This document shows, one piece after another, positions 30,961 to 45,401 of a DNA stretch of 64,000 bases (position 1 is the stretch's first letter; each line of letters begins with the position of its first letter). Source of the DNA: Allodiplogaster sudhausi (Eukaryota; Nematoda; Chromadorea; Rhabditida; Diplogasteridae); assembly GCA_945643635.1 (NCBI GenBank), contig CALZFC010000283.1, positions 186,001 to 250,000 on the forward strand, read 5' to 3'. Under the pieces are notes generated by a model, which was not told where the DNA came from, did no database searches, and was given only the letters and a program-made list of their open reading frames with translations. The position numbers and the translations under genes were made by a program.

Positions 30961-33682
30961 CTGGAGATTGTTAGCGATGCATGCGCCTCCCGAGTGCCGC
31001 TGCTCCCTCAAGTGCTACGCGGCCTGCTCGTGTGTGCGAAAAGGAAGACTCGCTTTAAGGGGGTTTAAGGTACGAGGGTAGTGGGGAGTGGATGTTTTCC
31101 TGTCCCATACTTCTTCTAAGCCGACCAAGGTCATTTATCTTTTTCCTCTTCATCTTCAGTTCTTCCGAAATTTTTTTTATTTATTTCTCTCCTCATAAAT
31201 ATAATTTTTTTTATCTAAAAATGCTTTTCAAATGTCATGAAGCGGACCTTGTTCAACATTATTGTGTTCGTGTTTATGGTTATTTATTCCAGTCAGGCCT
31301 CATAACTTCCTAATGGTTTTAAAACATTTTAGTGTTCTCAATAGGAATTTCGCTATTTGCTAGATGGCCTGTTCCTTGAGTACATTGCCCTCGTTCAGAT
31401 TGTCGTCCGAGCCGCGTTATGCGAGGACTGCCGGCAACAGGGCAAGACTGGCGCCGGATTTCGCCGGCGACTTTATTTGGGGCCGGAAACCTCCGCCGAC
31501 TTCATCGCATCGGATGAAGGTTGGTACTGCTTTCCGTCCCTTCCCCCTCTTCTTCGAGGGAATTTCTTTTCCTGAATAAATAAACCGCCTTATAAAAAGC
31601 CGTATAATAGTCCCTTCTTCTTTGTTTTATTTCTCACTTTCTACACGGGATACAAATCCCCAAGGAGATTGTTTTCCAGAAAAAAAGGTCGGTTCATACG
31701 TTGAACTCCCGCCTCGGCCTTTTCGAAATCGCTTTGCAAATCGTGTTGAACCCCCCTTCTTCCTTGAAAAATGGTCTACGATTTTCGTTGTTCCTATAAT
31801 TTTAAAGAAATTTGTAGATAAATGAAAGATAATCACATTCAGAAGTTGGTGGAGGCATGCCGCTCGTCGGGCCTCGCCGTGGCTTCTTGGCGGCGGCGTG
31901 GTGGACCTCTTCGCTTTTGTCAGTATTTTGTTCCTTTAAAAAGGTTTATTTTATCACATATTCTATGCAAAGTGATACTTCTTTTTATGCTTTTTTTTTT
32001 GCTAATTTGTTATTCCGAAACACTAGAAAAATAAAAAAAAATTTTGGTTTATGAGTTGGAAGGGCCCTCTTTGTTGTTTGCTACGGAAAGTATACTGAAA
32101 CGGGGGAACTTGATTTGGGTGGTGCAAAAGGCCGGGTTATTGTATCTCCTTTTCTGTTTCAGTGGTGACGATGTGAGCATTCAAGGCCTTCAAGGTGCTG
32201 AAGGCCACGGACGGTAGCGGGCTTGGCAGGAAGAGGACGACAAGTTGAGCCGGTTAGCGTTATGTAGTAGGAGCGTTGTTTTTTTAAGGTCAATTTATTC
32301 ATATAAGTAACAATTTCATTGAGAATTCTTGCTCGTCGAAAGGGTAGTCCAATACTTGTCTATCTGAAATGTGTCCCATTCATAGATAAGGAGAAAGAAT
32401 TGAGTCGAAATGTATAAATCATTTTGAAAAATCTTAGTGCTTATCTTATTAATGATGATTATATTTAATTACTTTTTATAAGGATACTGGTTAATTGAAA
32501 ACATTATTCCTGATACTAAAAAGTAATATTAGATTCGATTTAAATAATTGCGTTAACAGGACTTGTTTCCATATACCGTACTCATTGAGATTACTGTAGT
32601 CCAAAATTCCCTGGTTTAACTTGGTTCTTTTTTATTCCCCCCACAATTAGTTTCTTTTTTTTCGGTATTTCTTATAGACTGTTGCTTATTTCAGCCCGTG
32701 CTCGATGAACAGGACCGGACTCCGCGAGGAGACGAGTGTGCGGCGAGCTGGTGAGGGAGTTCGTCGTCTTCGCGTGCAGGCTTCCTTCACTTCTTCGAAA
32801 GGTTCGACACCTTTGGGGTTTATTTAAAACATTCATTTTCTTTAAAAAAGAGGTTTTATCGAGTACCTTCCCCAACCAACATATATTCTTTGTCATTAAA
32901 TTGGATCATGGGAAAAAAGATTCTGTCGATTTTACAGAACCCACCCTGGTTTTGTGCCTCCCCGAAGCCCTGCCTAACCATGTTTTTGAGTATCAATTAG
33001 CAATTCCACCCTGGATTCCGGGCCCAATTCCTCCTTCCCCATCCTAGTTCTCAGGGTCCTTGGCAGTGACTTTTCTACCCTGAAATTGATAGCTTAGATG
33101 TGTGATAGGAATTCCTTAATTTTGCTTAATTTTTAAGGGGAAAACCTTTTCCTTATATGCTATAGCTGACCAACGGTTTTTGCTGTTTCATAGTATCGAA
33201 AATTATTGATTTATAAAAGAGGGAACATCTAATTTAGATGTGGATGGAGCTGCCCCTCGTCCTCAGCTTCCTTCCTGGCGGCTACGATGACAGTCGGTCC
33301 CAGTGGCAGCGGAGCTGCCGGCGCCCTCCGCCTTTGTGAGTATTTTCTTTATTTTTATTTATGGTTAAGTATATGGTATAAACCTATTTTTAACATTTTA
33401 AAAGGAGAATTCCTTTTCAAAATTGAACTATTAGTGTTCTATTAGTAACGTAATATCATTAGCGATTGTGTGATGGGTTGTATTATGGGGAGCTAATAGA
33501 AGTGTGTGTATTGCTATGTAGGGATTTAAGCTATAATAAGTAAGTTATTGATTTAGCAAGTATTACTCTTAAGGTGGCAGCTGAGGAACGCGCTGCGGGC
33601 GGCTGCCGAATTGGTGAAGATGGAAGAGGAGGAGAAGGGGAGGGAAGAAGACTGCGACCCATCGAAGGATACCCTTCCTTAA
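30961..33682 (+). pseudogene. Unrecognised multi-exon gene, probably degraded (copy B)
   Basis: Same exon-like islands as at 7520-10232, ending in TAA at 33680-33682. Differs from copy A by an 8-bp insertion after the first island (CGCTTTAAGGGGGTTTAAGG) and a coding change GATGACAGTCGG for GATGACGGTCGG. Confidence 0.38.
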
Positions 33683-33719
33683 TGTTTCTTTTTAAAAATT
33701 GCAATATTTAAATAAATAA

Positions 33720-33720
<1 letters not shown>

Positions 33721-33758
<38 letters not shown>
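33721..33758. repeat. (TA)n microsatellite
   Basis: TA tract following AAATAAATAAATAAA; equivalent to 10263-10303. Confidence 0.93.
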
Positions 33759-33761
<3 letters not shown>

Positions 33762-33959
33762 TCATTAATAAATGTACATTAGTGTTTCCATGTGTTTGAA
33801 ATTTGAAACTTGTATTCTTGTCAGAACTTGACCAATTGGGATGGGATGATGGTTGGGGTGATTTGATGAGACTTATCGATGAAGAAACAGTTAATAGGAA
33901 CTTGAAAGGAGAATAATATTTAAAGTAGAAAAACATGGTTTCACCTTTGAAAGAATGCT

Positions 33960-34459
33960 CCCTCTCATCATCTCTTCTTCATTCTCTCATTCTCGTTCTC
34001 TCTCCTTCTCTCTCCCTCTCGCTTACTCTTGCCCTAAAGATTCATCTACAGCATCACTCGTGGATGGTCTTCGGGACGTAGTCTGGCCGTCTCTGTGCTT
34101 CTTCCTGCGCGAGAGAGCGAGGGGCTGAGAGACAGAGAGAAGGTGATGGAAGAGAGAGCGGTAGAGTTAGAGGCCTAGTGTTGCATTGCAGCACACACAT
34201 TTTGCTGGGATCCATTGGCTTGTATTATCTCAGACCTTTTCTCCCATTTCCTGACTCTCTCTCGCTGTCTTTCTCTCGCGCTTTCTCACTCTGTTATTCT
34301 TGCTCTTTCCACTTATCGAAATGTGTTCCAACCTTCTTTCCATCATGATTTTAGTCATATGTGCTTATGAGAAGCTAGAGAGTTGTATTCCTTGACACAC
34401 ACCTCTTTTTGGCTCTCTTTCTCTTGCTCTCTCTCTTCCCTTCTCTCTCTCTCTCTCTT

Positions 34460-34500
<41 letters not shown>

Positions 34501-34862
34501 CTCTTCTCTCTCTCTCTTTCTCTCTCTCTCTTTCTCTTTCTCTCTCTCTCTCTTGCCCTAAAGATTCTGATACAGCACCTATCGTGGATGTTCTTCAAGT
34601 CGTAGTCTGGCCGCCTCCGGGCTGTCTTCCTGCACGAATGAGCGAGAGGCAGAGAGACAGAGGCAGAGAGAAGGTGAGGTGAGAGAGAGAGAGAGAAGAG
34701 AGAGAGCGAGAGAGAGAGAAAGAGAGAGAGAGAGCGAGAGAGAGAGAGAGAGAGAGAGAAAGTAAGAGGCCAAGTAAAATCCGAGGGTAAACCCGTGCTG
34801 CATGCGCTTCATCGTCGCACATACATTTTGTTGTGATCAAGTGTCAAATCTTCAGCTTCTAT

Positions 34863-34904
<42 letters not shown>

Positions 34905-35060
34905 TAGAGAGCGAGGGAGAGAGAGAGTAGAAGACCTAGTCAAATCCGAGGGTAAAACCGTGCTGCATGTCAAATCTTCAGCTTCTATTGGCTACCACTA
35001 CCGCTCTAGATAACTGTCTATCTCCCACTTCCTAACTCTCTCTCCTTTTCTCTCTCTCTC

Positions 35061-35103
<43 letters not shown>

Positions 35104-35436
35104 ACTCATGATTCTATTTATGCGCCTAATTCAGCGCATCGCTTAAGAGAAGCTTGAGAGATGTATTCCTTGACACACTGCTCACCATCATCTCTCCTTC
35201 TCTCTTCCTCTCTTTCTCTCGCTATATCCATCCCCTTCTCTCTCTGTCTCTCTGTCTCCTCCATCTCTCTTGCCTAAACATTCTGCTGCAGCATCCGTCG
35301 TGGATGTTCTTCAAGTCGTAGTCTGGACGCCTCCGAGCTGTTTTCCTGCACGAGTGAGCGAGAGGCAGAGAGACAGAGGCAGAGAGAAGGTGAGGTGAGA
35401 GAGAGAGAGAAGAGAGAAAGAGAGAGTGAGAGGGAG
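33960..35436. repeat. CT/GA foldback cluster, shortened copy
   Basis: Corresponds to 10500-12770 but with internal deletions: the segment after CCGTGCTGCATG jumps to TCAAATCTTCAGC, and the modules around 11220-12200 are missing. Ends abruptly in AGGGAGAGAATTAG. Confidence 0.75.
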
Positions 35437-35470
35437 AGAATTAGTTGCAGTCATAATGAATGTATTCTTA
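35436..35470 (-). repeat. 35-bp inverted fragment of secreted-gene flank
   Basis: This is the exact complement of 27562-27596 (TAAGAATACATTCATTATGA ...). It sits at the joint between the GA-rich element and the inverted 5S units and recurs at 45136-45170. Confidence 0.8.
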
Positions 35471-35701
35471 AACATGTAAATATGTTCATGAACATGTAAA
35501 TATGTTCACGAAATTAAGGGATCGAATCCCGGAGATAACTTCTTCTGCACTTCTTCTGCAAGTCATCTGCACTTCTTCTGCAGCCTAAAATGTTACCTGG
35601 GATATCATATCCTTGCTTAGTTTGAAGCCAACATGAAACAAAAAAATTTCTGACATGGCCATTAATCTATTTTACTTTATTCGTAAAGAAAACAAAAATT
35701 T

Positions 35702-35819
35702 GGTTACAACACCCGGGATTCCCAAGCCGTCTCCGGTCCAAGTACTAACCGAACCCAACATTGCTTAACTTGCCAGATCGGACGGGATGGCGTGTTCTCA
35801 ACGTGTTATGGTCGTAAGC
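35702..35819 (-). rRNA. 5S ribosomal RNA, diverged variant
   Basis: Same variant as 25998-26115, with an additional change at the 3' end (AACC for AAGC on the sense strand). Confidence 0.83.
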
Positions 35820-36109
35820 GAGAGAAGTGTATGTGTGTCACGTAGTCATACTTGCTGTACGCACGTACGTATGTATGTATGTACATGTATGTACATGAAC
35901 ATGTAAATATGTACACGAAATTAAAGGATCGAATCCCGGAGATAACTTCTTCTGCACTTCTTCTGCAAGTCATCTGCACTTCTTCTGCAGCCTAAAATTT
36001 TACTTGGGATATCCTATCCTTGCTTAGTTTGATGCCAACATGAAACACAAAAATTTCTGACATGGCCATTAAACTTTATTACTTTATTCGTAAAGAATAA
36101 CAAAAAGTT

Positions 36110-36175
36110 GCTTACAACAGCCGGGATTCCCAAGCCGTCTCCGATCCAAGTACTAACCGGGCCCAACGTTGCTTA
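36110..36175 (-). pseudogene. 3' part of 5S fused to secreted-gene promoter DNA
   Basis: Second occurrence of the 26406-26471 fusion, one 9.70-kb unit later. Confidence 0.85.
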
Positions 36176-37074
36176 TTGGGTATAAGTTAAAGTCAGCAGA
36201 ATGTGAGTGACTTCTAGACCGCTATTCCTCTCCTTATATATCAATTTCTGCTCTCCGCAATCTGATCAATTCAATCCGATTGGCCCTGGTATTTCGAGTA
36301 CGAACGACTGATGATACGAATTTTTTTACTCTGAAAACACTGTCGCTAGCCTGACACTGACAGGGCAGTTCATTTGCATAGTTTATGTAGCACTTTTCAA
36401 CATGCGACAATCGTTTTCGTTTGATGATGAAGAAATACATCAGAGATTATTATAGACACGGCGTTCCCTAATCTTTTATTAGGGGAATCTTAGATTGCTA
36501 ATGATATCGGAAATATCTTCGAATATCATGAAGCAATTTGACATGCACATTTTTTTTAGCCATGGATGTTGCATGTATGAACATGTATGTATGTGAACAT
36601 GTAAATATGTACATAACAAATTAAAAAAGATCATCAAGAAGATACGAAATATTCATAACATCAGTACGGGTAGCTGCGCGTGCGGGAAAGATCGAATCCC
36701 GGAGATAGCACAGTTTTGCTGAAATTTTTGTTGTTTTTAAATCATATTTCGTTACTGGCACTGACAGGGCAGTTCATTTGCATAGTTTATGTAGCACTTT
36801 TCGACATGCGACAATTGTTTTCGTTTGATGATGAAGAAATACATCAGAGATTATTATAATCTTTTATTCTCTTTTACTAATCTTTTATTAGGTGAATCTT
36901 AGATTGCTAATGATATCGGAAATATCTTCGAATATCATGAATCAATTTGACATGCACATTTCTTTTTAGCCATGGATGTTGCATGTACGAACATGTATGT
37001 ATGTGAACATGTAAATACGTACATAACAAATGAAAAAAGATCATCAAGGAGATACGAAATATTCATAACATCAG

Positions 37075-37159
37075 CACGGGTAGTGTATTGGTAACGTTCT
37101 CGTTACCAGAACTAATACCTTTGCTGCGCGCGCGGGAAGGATCGAATCCCGGAGATAGC
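37075..37159 (+). repeat. tRNA-like (SINE-type) element
   Basis: Identical to 27371-27455. Confidence 0.58.
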
Positions 37160-37647
37160 ACAGTTTTGCTGAAATTTTTCTTGTTTTTAAATCATATTTC
37201 GTTATTGGGTTGAATTTAGTTCGTTTTCTTGAGTTCATTTGATGTCTTTTGGGTCTCCGCTTCATTTAAGAATACATTCATTATGACTGCAACTAATTCT
37301 CACTAGTTATCGCTCATTTTCAACATTCGCTCTAGAGATAAAGTAGTATTTACAGTAATCTGTTTTGTAAACCGAGTTCGTACATTTGTTCGTCATTCTT
37401 TTTCTGAACGCTGACGACTATAATTATGTCATGTCAACACTCGTTTAAAGGCGAAAAAGACATTTTAAGGGTACTGTCGACCTTTTTCATTAACTCCCAT
37501 TAGTACAATTGTATTTTTATTTTGTGATATTCTGCCACAATTGTGTTGTTTATCGTTAATAAAAAACCAATTGAACATGATACTTTATCGGGCACAAAAT
37601 TTACAAACATAGATTTCATAGTTACGAACAATATTGCAAAACATTTC

Positions 37648-37734
37648 TTAGTTGATGAGGCTTGTTGCCACTCCAGAGATCTGCTGTGCCGTGTTGATGG
37701 CATTTCCGGCTGCACCGGAAATGGCTCCAGTTGC
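37648..37734 (-). pseudogene. Last 29 codons of the secreted-protein gene, cut by 5S
   Basis: Second copy of the 27944-28030 relic. Confidence 0.85.
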
Positions 37735-37795
37735 AACGTTGGGCCCGGTTAGTACTTGGATCGGAGACGGCTTGGGAATCCCGGGTGTTGTAAGC
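37733..37795 (+). pseudogene. 3' half of 5S at a fusion joint
   Basis: Second copy of the joint at 28029. Confidence 0.85.
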
Positions 37796-38083
37796 AACTT
37801 TTTGTTTTATTTTTGAACCAAATTTACTTCAAGGAAAACTATTAAATTAGTTCAAAAAGATGAGCCAATTTTGGCACAATGTTGCATGGAATTTCCAGAC
37901 ATCGAATGTACAGCAGAGGTATAAAGGGTAGAGATTTTGAGCCAATTTTTGCGCAGGTTGCACGAAATTTTCAGACATCGAATGTAAATCAGAGTTATAA
38001 AGGGTAGAGATTGCGGAAATCTTTGGCGCAATTGTGCCAAATTTTATTGTAGAATCCTAATCACCTGTTGTCAGAGTGTATAG

Positions 38084-38150
38084 TCATCTTGGCCTTTTGG
38101 CTATGATCAGAGTGTAGAGTCATCTTGGCCATTTGGCTAAGAACATAATA
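38084..38150 (+). pseudogene. U2 snRNA-like segment, truncated
   Basis: Third occurrence of the cut segment at the CT-block junction. Confidence 0.58.
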
Positions 38151-38315
38151 TGGTGGCGCATATTGTAAAGACAAGGCTGCTTCTTTTAATATATTATTGC
38201 TTGTCCAGTATTTTTTTAAAAATAAAAATCTATATTAGCATAGGAATAACAGCTGGAAGCAGTTCAAGGTTACGGTATGGATACTGTGGCGGTGCAGTAT
38301 GCTTAAAGCGATCAT

Positions 38316-38450
<135 letters not shown>

Positions 38451-38830
38451 CTCTAATGCCACTGCAGCGTCTCTCGTGGATGTTCTTCATGACGTTGTCT
38501 GGCCGCCACGCCGGGCTGTCTTCCTGCGCGAGAGAGCGAGAGGCAGAGAGACAGAGAGAAGGTGAGGGAAGAGAGAGAGAGCGAAAGAGAGAGAGAGAGA
38601 GAGAGATATAGAGAGAAAAAGAATGGATTGAAAGACAGCGAAAATGTAGGAAACCGAGTCAAATCCGAGGTTAAAACAGCGCTGCTTGTGTTTTATTGTC
38701 ACACATATTTTGTTGGGAACAAGTAGGAACCCTTCAGCTTCCACTACCTCCCTCTATTTCTTCATCTTCCTCTCTCTCTCTCTCTTTCTTTCTCCCCCAC
38801 CTCTCTCTCTCTCTCTCTCTCTTTCTTTCT

Positions 38831-38874
<44 letters not shown>

Positions 38875-40662
38875 GTGTATAATGATTTAACTTATAAAAT
38901 AATTAAAATTGTTTGATTTCTGCGTTCCGTATGTGTCAAAATAAAATTTCCTGCATTGAAAATGATATAGAAATATAAATGAAGTCATTTGGTTAAAAGA
39001 AAACATAAATAAAAAAGAGCTTAAAAATGAGCCTAGAAAAGCGCATTGCGCTACTCCAGGCACAATTCCACTGTATGTCGGGTAATCATGTTTGGTGCAT
39101 TTTGTGTGGCCTCTCCCTACGGAAATGGTTATGATTACTAGCGATGTATTCGTTTCTTCCAATTCCGAATTGCAACCTACTGGTGCATTTGAAGATGTTT
39201 GAAATAGTTCGGAGCTTTTCGTAGTTGAATAATCTCAAGTTTCCAGATTCATTAAATAGCCTTCTGTGCTCTTTTCTTTCTTTATCGCGTTGCTTTTGTG
39301 TGTTTGATTCGTCGCTATTTGCCTGTAGGTGCGAGAATGACGCCGGTCAATCTTGATAACGGCGAATTTATTTGTTGGGTCATTTTGCTTTCCTCTTTAA
39401 CTTGTCGTGCTTTCCTTGTGTCTCAGTGATGCCCTTATATTTTTGATCATTCTTGTTCATCAATAATGATCTAATAGCCATGACGATGGCAATTAGATGC
39501 TTGGGCTAAGATTCTTGCGCTGCTTTCTTCGGAAAATTTATTAATCCTTGTTTTAACTGGCATTCTATGAAAGTGGAAAGTCTTCGGGGAACTCTTCAGT
39601 AATTACAGTTCGATTTTTTTTTGCTTTTTCCTTTAAATCGTAATAATCCGCGATATAATTGCTATATTCGCGTTATCCACGTTTAGAGTAAAAAATTTCT
39701 TGAAAAATTTGTCATAACTTATGTTTTAGGCGGAATTAGGGGAAATAGTTCATATATTCTTCTTCCTCGTACGTATTATCCCCATTGGTGTGAATTTGAC
39801 GGCTGTTCCAGTCCAATTTCAATTTTTTTTTTGCTTTTTGCTTTATATCGTAAAAATTCGTGCTATAAATGTTATATGCGCATTCTCCACGCCGACAACA
39901 CCATGTGTCGTAATTTACCTGGAGTTTAGAGTGTGCTGAAAAATTCGTCATAACTTTTGTTTTAGGCGGAATTAGAGGGAATTGTTGATATATTCTTCTT
40001 CCTCGTACTTAATAGCCCCATTGGGGTGTATTTAAAGCTTGCACCGGTCCGATTTTTTGCTTTTTGCTTTAAATCGGAATAATCCGCGATATAATCGTTA
40101 TATTCGCATTCTCCACGCCAATAGGACTATGAGTCGTGATTTACAATGAGTCTAGAGTAAAAAAAAATCTTGAAAATTCGTCATAACTTTTGTTTTGGGC
40201 GGAATTAAGCAAAATAGTTGATATATTCTTCTTCGTCGTACTTATTAACCCTATTGGGGTGAATTTGAAGGAAAAATATTTTGAAAAAATTCTGTGACGA
40301 TAATTTGCAAGAACTTTTTTTCTAGTCAGAATTATGCAAATTGCTTGTTATGTTCGTGTTCTTCGTATTCCCCTTCTGGCGTGAATTTGAAAGAACTTTT
40401 TAAAAAATCGTGAAATGCATTTGTTTGTGAAGAAAGTGGTTACGCGCTACCTCCTGATCATGGTGTTGCAATTGGAGTGTCGTTAGATATTCATTAGATT
40501 ATATCTCTGCCGCCTTATCCTCCTTGTTTCCCTTTTGCTTTTTATTTCGTAATTTCTTGCCTGCAACCAAGATCAGCCCCCCCTCCAGGAAATTTTTCCT
40601 GAGAAAAAAGATGTCTTAAGCTAATTAAAGCTACTATAGAAAGGAGTTGATATTTATTCCAG

Positions 40663-43384
40663 CTGGAGATTGTTAGCGATGCATGCGCCTCCCGAGTGCC
40701 GCTGCTCCCTCAAGTGCTACGCGGCCTGCTCGTGTGTGCGAAAAGGAAGACTCGCTTTAAGGGGGTTTAAGGTACGAGGGTAGTGGGGAGTGGATGTTTT
40801 CCTGTCCCATACTTCTTCTAAGCCGACCAAGGTCATTTATCTTTTTCCTCTTCATCTTCAGTTCTTCCGAAATTTTTTTTATTTATTTCTCTCCTCATAA
40901 ATATAATTTTTTTTATCTAAAAATGCTTTTCAAATGTCATGAAGCGGACCTTGTTCAACATTATTGTGTTCGTGTTTATGGTTATTTATTCCAGTCAGGC
41001 CTCATAACTTCCTAATGGTTTTAAAACATTTTAGTGTTCTCAATAGGAATTTCGCTATTTGCTAGATGGCCTGTTCCTTGAGTACATTGCCCTCGTTCAG
41101 ATTGTCGTCCGAGCCGCGTTATGCGAGGACTGCCGGCAACAGGGCAAGACTGGCGCCGGATTTCGCCGGCGACTTTATTTGGGGCCGGAAACCTCCGCCG
41201 ACTTCATCGCATCGGATGAAGGTTGGTACTGCTTTCCGTCCCTTCCCCCTCTTCTTCGAGGGAATTTCTTTTCCTGAATAAATAAACCGCCTTATAAAAA
41301 GCCGTATAATAGTCCCTTCTTCTTTGTTTTATTTCTCACTTTCTACACGGGATACAAATCCCCAAGGAGATTGTTTTCCAGAAAAAAAGGTCGGTTCATA
41401 CGTTGAACTCCCGCCTCGGCCTTTTCGAAATCGCTTTGCAAATCGTGTTGAACCCCCCTTCTTCCTTGAAAAATGGTCTACGATTTTCGTTGTTCCTATA
41501 ATTTTAAAGAAATTTGTAGATAAATGAAAGATAATCACATTCAGAAGTTGGTGGAGGCATGCCGCTCGTCGGGCCTCGCCGTGGCTTCTTGGCGGCGGCG
41601 TGGTGGACCTCTTCGCTTTTGTCAGTATTTTGTTCCTTTAAAAAGGTTTATTTTATCACATATTCTATGCAAAGTGATACTTCTTTTTATGCTTTTTTTT
41701 TTGCTAATTTGTTATTCCGAAACACTAGAAAAATAAAAAAAAATTTTGGTTTATGAGTTGGAAGGGCCCTCTTTGTTGTTTGCTACGGAAAGTATACTGA
41801 AACGGGGGAACTTGATTTGGGTGGTGCAAAAGGCCGGGTTATTGTATCTCCTTTTCTGTTTCAGTGGTGACGATGTGAGCATTCAAGGCCTTCAAGGTGC
41901 TGAAGGCCACGGACGGTAGCGGGCTTGGCAGGAAGAGGACGACAAGTTGAGCCGGTTAGCGTTATGTAGTAGGAGCGTTGTTTTTTTAAGGTCAATTTAT
42001 TCATATAAGTAACAATTTCATTGAGAATTCTTGCTCGTCGAAAGGGTAGTCCAATACTTGTCTATCTGAAATGTGTCCCATTCATAGATAAGGAGAAAGA
42101 ATTGAGTCGAAATGTATAAATCATTTTGAAAAATCTTAGTGCTTATCTTATTAATGATGATTATATTTAATTACTTTTTATAAGGATACTGGTTAATTGA
42201 AAACATTATTCCTGATACTAAAAAGTAATATTAGATTCGATTTAAATAATTGCGTTAACAGGACTTGTTTCCATATACCGTACTCATTGAGATTACTGTA
42301 GTCCAAAATTCCCTGGTTTAACTTGGTTCTTTTTTATTCCCCCCACAATTAGTTTCTTTTTTTTCGGTATTTCTTATAGACTGTTGCTTATTTCAGCCCG
42401 TGCTCGATGAACAGGACCGGACTCCGCGAGGAGACGAGTGTGCGGCGAGCTGGTGAGGGAGTTCGTCGTCTTCGCGTGCAGGCTTCCTTCACTTCTTCGA
42501 AAGGTTCGACACCTTTGGGGTTTATTTAAAACATTCATTTTCTTTAAAAAAGAGGTTTTATCGAGTACCTTCCCCAACCAACATATATTCTTTGTCATTA
42601 AATTGGATCATGGGAAAAAAGATTCTGTCGATTTTACAGAACCCACCCTGGTTTTGTGCCTCCCCGAAGCCCTGCCTAACCATGTTTTTGAGTATCAATT
42701 AGCAATTCCACCCTGGATTCCGGGCCCAATTCCTCCTTCCCCATCCTAGTTCTCAGGGTCCTTGGCAGTGACTTTTCTACCCTGAAATTGATAGCTTAGA
42801 TGTGTGATAGGAATTCCTTAATTTTGCTTAATTTTTAAGGGGAAAACCTTTTCCTTATATGCTATAGCTGACCAACGGTTTTTGCTGTTTCATAGTATCG
42901 AAAATTATTGATTTATAAAAGAGGGAACATCTAATTTAGATGTGGATGGAGCTGCCCCTCGTCCTCAGCTTCCTTCCTGGCGGCTACGATGACAGTCGGT
43001 CCCAGTGGCAGCGGAGCTGCCGGCGCCCTCCGCCTTTGTGAGTATTTTCTTTATTTTTATTTATGGTTAAGTATATGGTATAAACCTATTTTTAACATTT
43101 TAAAAGGAGAATTCCTTTTCAAAATTGAACTATTAGTGTTCTATTAGTAACGTAATATCATTAGCGATTGTGTGATGGGTTGTATTATGGGGAGCTAATA
43201 GAAGTGTGTGTATTGCTATGTAGGGATTTAAGCTATAATAAGTAAGTTATTGATTTAGCAAGTATTACTCTTAAGGTGGCAGCTGAGGAACGCGCTGCGG
43301 GCGGCTGCCGAATTGGTGAAGATGGAAGAGGAGGAGAAGGGGAGGGAAGAAGACTGCGACCCATCGAAGGATACCCTTCCTTAA
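40663..43384 (+). pseudogene. Unrecognised multi-exon gene, probably degraded (copy C)
   Basis: Third copy, essentially identical to copy B, ending in TAA at 43382-43384. Confidence 0.38.
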
Positions 43385-43421
43385 TGTTTCTTTTTAAAAA
43401 TTGCAATATTTAAATAAATAA

Positions 43422-43424
<3 letters not shown>

Positions 43425-43461
<37 letters not shown>
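43425..43461. repeat. (TA)n microsatellite
   Basis: Equivalent to 33721-33758. Confidence 0.93.
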
Positions 43462-43463
<2 letters not shown>

Positions 43464-43659
43464 TCATTAATAAATGTACATTAGTGTTTCCATGTGTTTG
43501 AAATTTGAAACTTGTATTCTTGTCAGAACTTGACCAATTGGGATGGGATGATGGTTGGGGTGATTTGATGAGACTTATCGATGAAGAAACAGTTAATAGG
43601 AACTTGAAAGGAGAATAATATTTAAAGTAGAAAAACATGGTTTCACCTTTGAAAGAATG

Positions 43660-44161
43660 CTCCCTCTCATCATCTCTTCTTCATTCTCTCATTCTCGTTC
43701 TCTCTCCTTCTCTCTCCCTCTCGCTTACTCTTGCCCTAAAGATTCATCTACAGCATCACTCGTGGATGGTCTTCGGGACGTAGTCTGGCCGTCTCTGTGC
43801 TTCTTCCTGCGCGAGAGAGCGAGGGGCTGAGAGACAGAGAGAAGGTGATGGAAGAGAGAGCGGTAGAGTTAGAGGCCTAGTGTTGCATTGCAGCACACAC
43901 ATTTTGCTGGGATCCATTGGCTTGTATTATCTCAGACCTTTTCTCCCATTTCCTGACTCTCTCTCGCTGTCTTTCTCTCGCGCTTTCTCACTCTGTTATT
44001 CTTGCTCTTTCCACTTATCGAAATGTGTTCCAACCTTCTTTCCATCATGATTTTAGTCATATGTGCTTATGAGAAGCTAGAGAGTTGTATTCCTTGACAC
44101 ACACCTCTTTTTGGCTCTCTTTCTCTTGCTCTCTCTCTTCCCTTCTCTCTCTCTCTCTCTT

Positions 44162-44199
<38 letters not shown>

Positions 44200-44560
44200 C
44201 TTTCTCTCTCTCTCTTTCTCTCTCTCTCTTTCTCTTTCTCTCTCTCTCTCTTGCCCTAAAGATTCTGATACAGCACCTATCGTGGATGTTCTTCAAGTCG
44301 TAGTCTGGCCGCCTCCGGGCTGTCTTCCTGCACGAATGAGCGAGAGGCAGAGAGACAGAGGCAGAGAGAAGGTGAGGTGAGAGAGAGAGAGAGAAGAGAG
44401 AGAGCGAGAGAGAGAGAAAGAGAGAGAGAGAGCGAGAGAGAGAGAGAGAGAGAGAGAAAGTAAGAGGCCAAGTAAAATCCGAGGGTAAACCCGTGCTGCA
44501 TGCGCTTCATCGTCGCACATACATTTTGTTGTGATCAAGTGTCAAATCTTCAGCTTCTAT

Positions 44561-44602
<42 letters not shown>

Positions 44603-44758
44603 TAGAGAGCGAGGGAGAGAGAGAGTAGAAGACCTAGTCAAATCCGAGGGTAAAACCGTGCTGCATGTCAAATCTTCAGCTTCTATTGGCTACCACTACC
44701 GCTCTAGATAACTGTCTATCTCCCACTTCCTAACTCTCTCTCCTTTTCTCTCTCTCTC

Positions 44759-44803
<45 letters not shown>

Positions 44804-45136
44804 ACTCATGATTCTATTTATGCGCCTAATTCAGCGCATCGCTTAAGAGAAGCTTGAGAGATGTATTCCTTGACACACTGCTCACCATCATCTCTCCTTC
44901 TCTCTTCCTCTCTTTCTCTCGCTATATCCATCCCCTTCTCTCTCTGTCTCTCTGTCTCCTCCATCTCTCTTGCCTAAACATTCTGCTGCAGCATCCGTCG
45001 TGGATGTTCTTCAAGTCGTAGTCTGGACGCCTCCGAGCTGTTTTCCTGCACGAGTGAGCGAGAGGCAGAGAGACAGAGGCAGAGAGAAGGTGAGGTGAGA
45101 GAGAGAGAGAAGAGAGAAAGAGAGAGTGAGAGGGAG
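43660..45136. repeat. CT/GA foldback cluster, shortened copy
   Basis: Same shortened structure as 33960-35436, with small differences in CT run lengths around 44160-44210. Confidence 0.75.
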
Positions 45137-45401
45137 AGAATTAGTTGCAGTCATAATGAATGTATTCTTAAACATGTAAATATGTTCATGAACATGTAAA
45201 TATGTTCACGAAATTAAGGGATCGAATCCCGGAGATAACTTCTTCTGCACTTCTTCTGCAAGTCATCTGCACTTCTTCTGCAGCCTAAAATGTTACCTGG
45301 GATATCATATCCTTGCTTAGTTTGAAGCCAACATGAAACAAAAAAATTTCTGACATGGCCATTAATCTATTTTACTTTATTCGTAAAGAAAACAAAAATT
45401 T

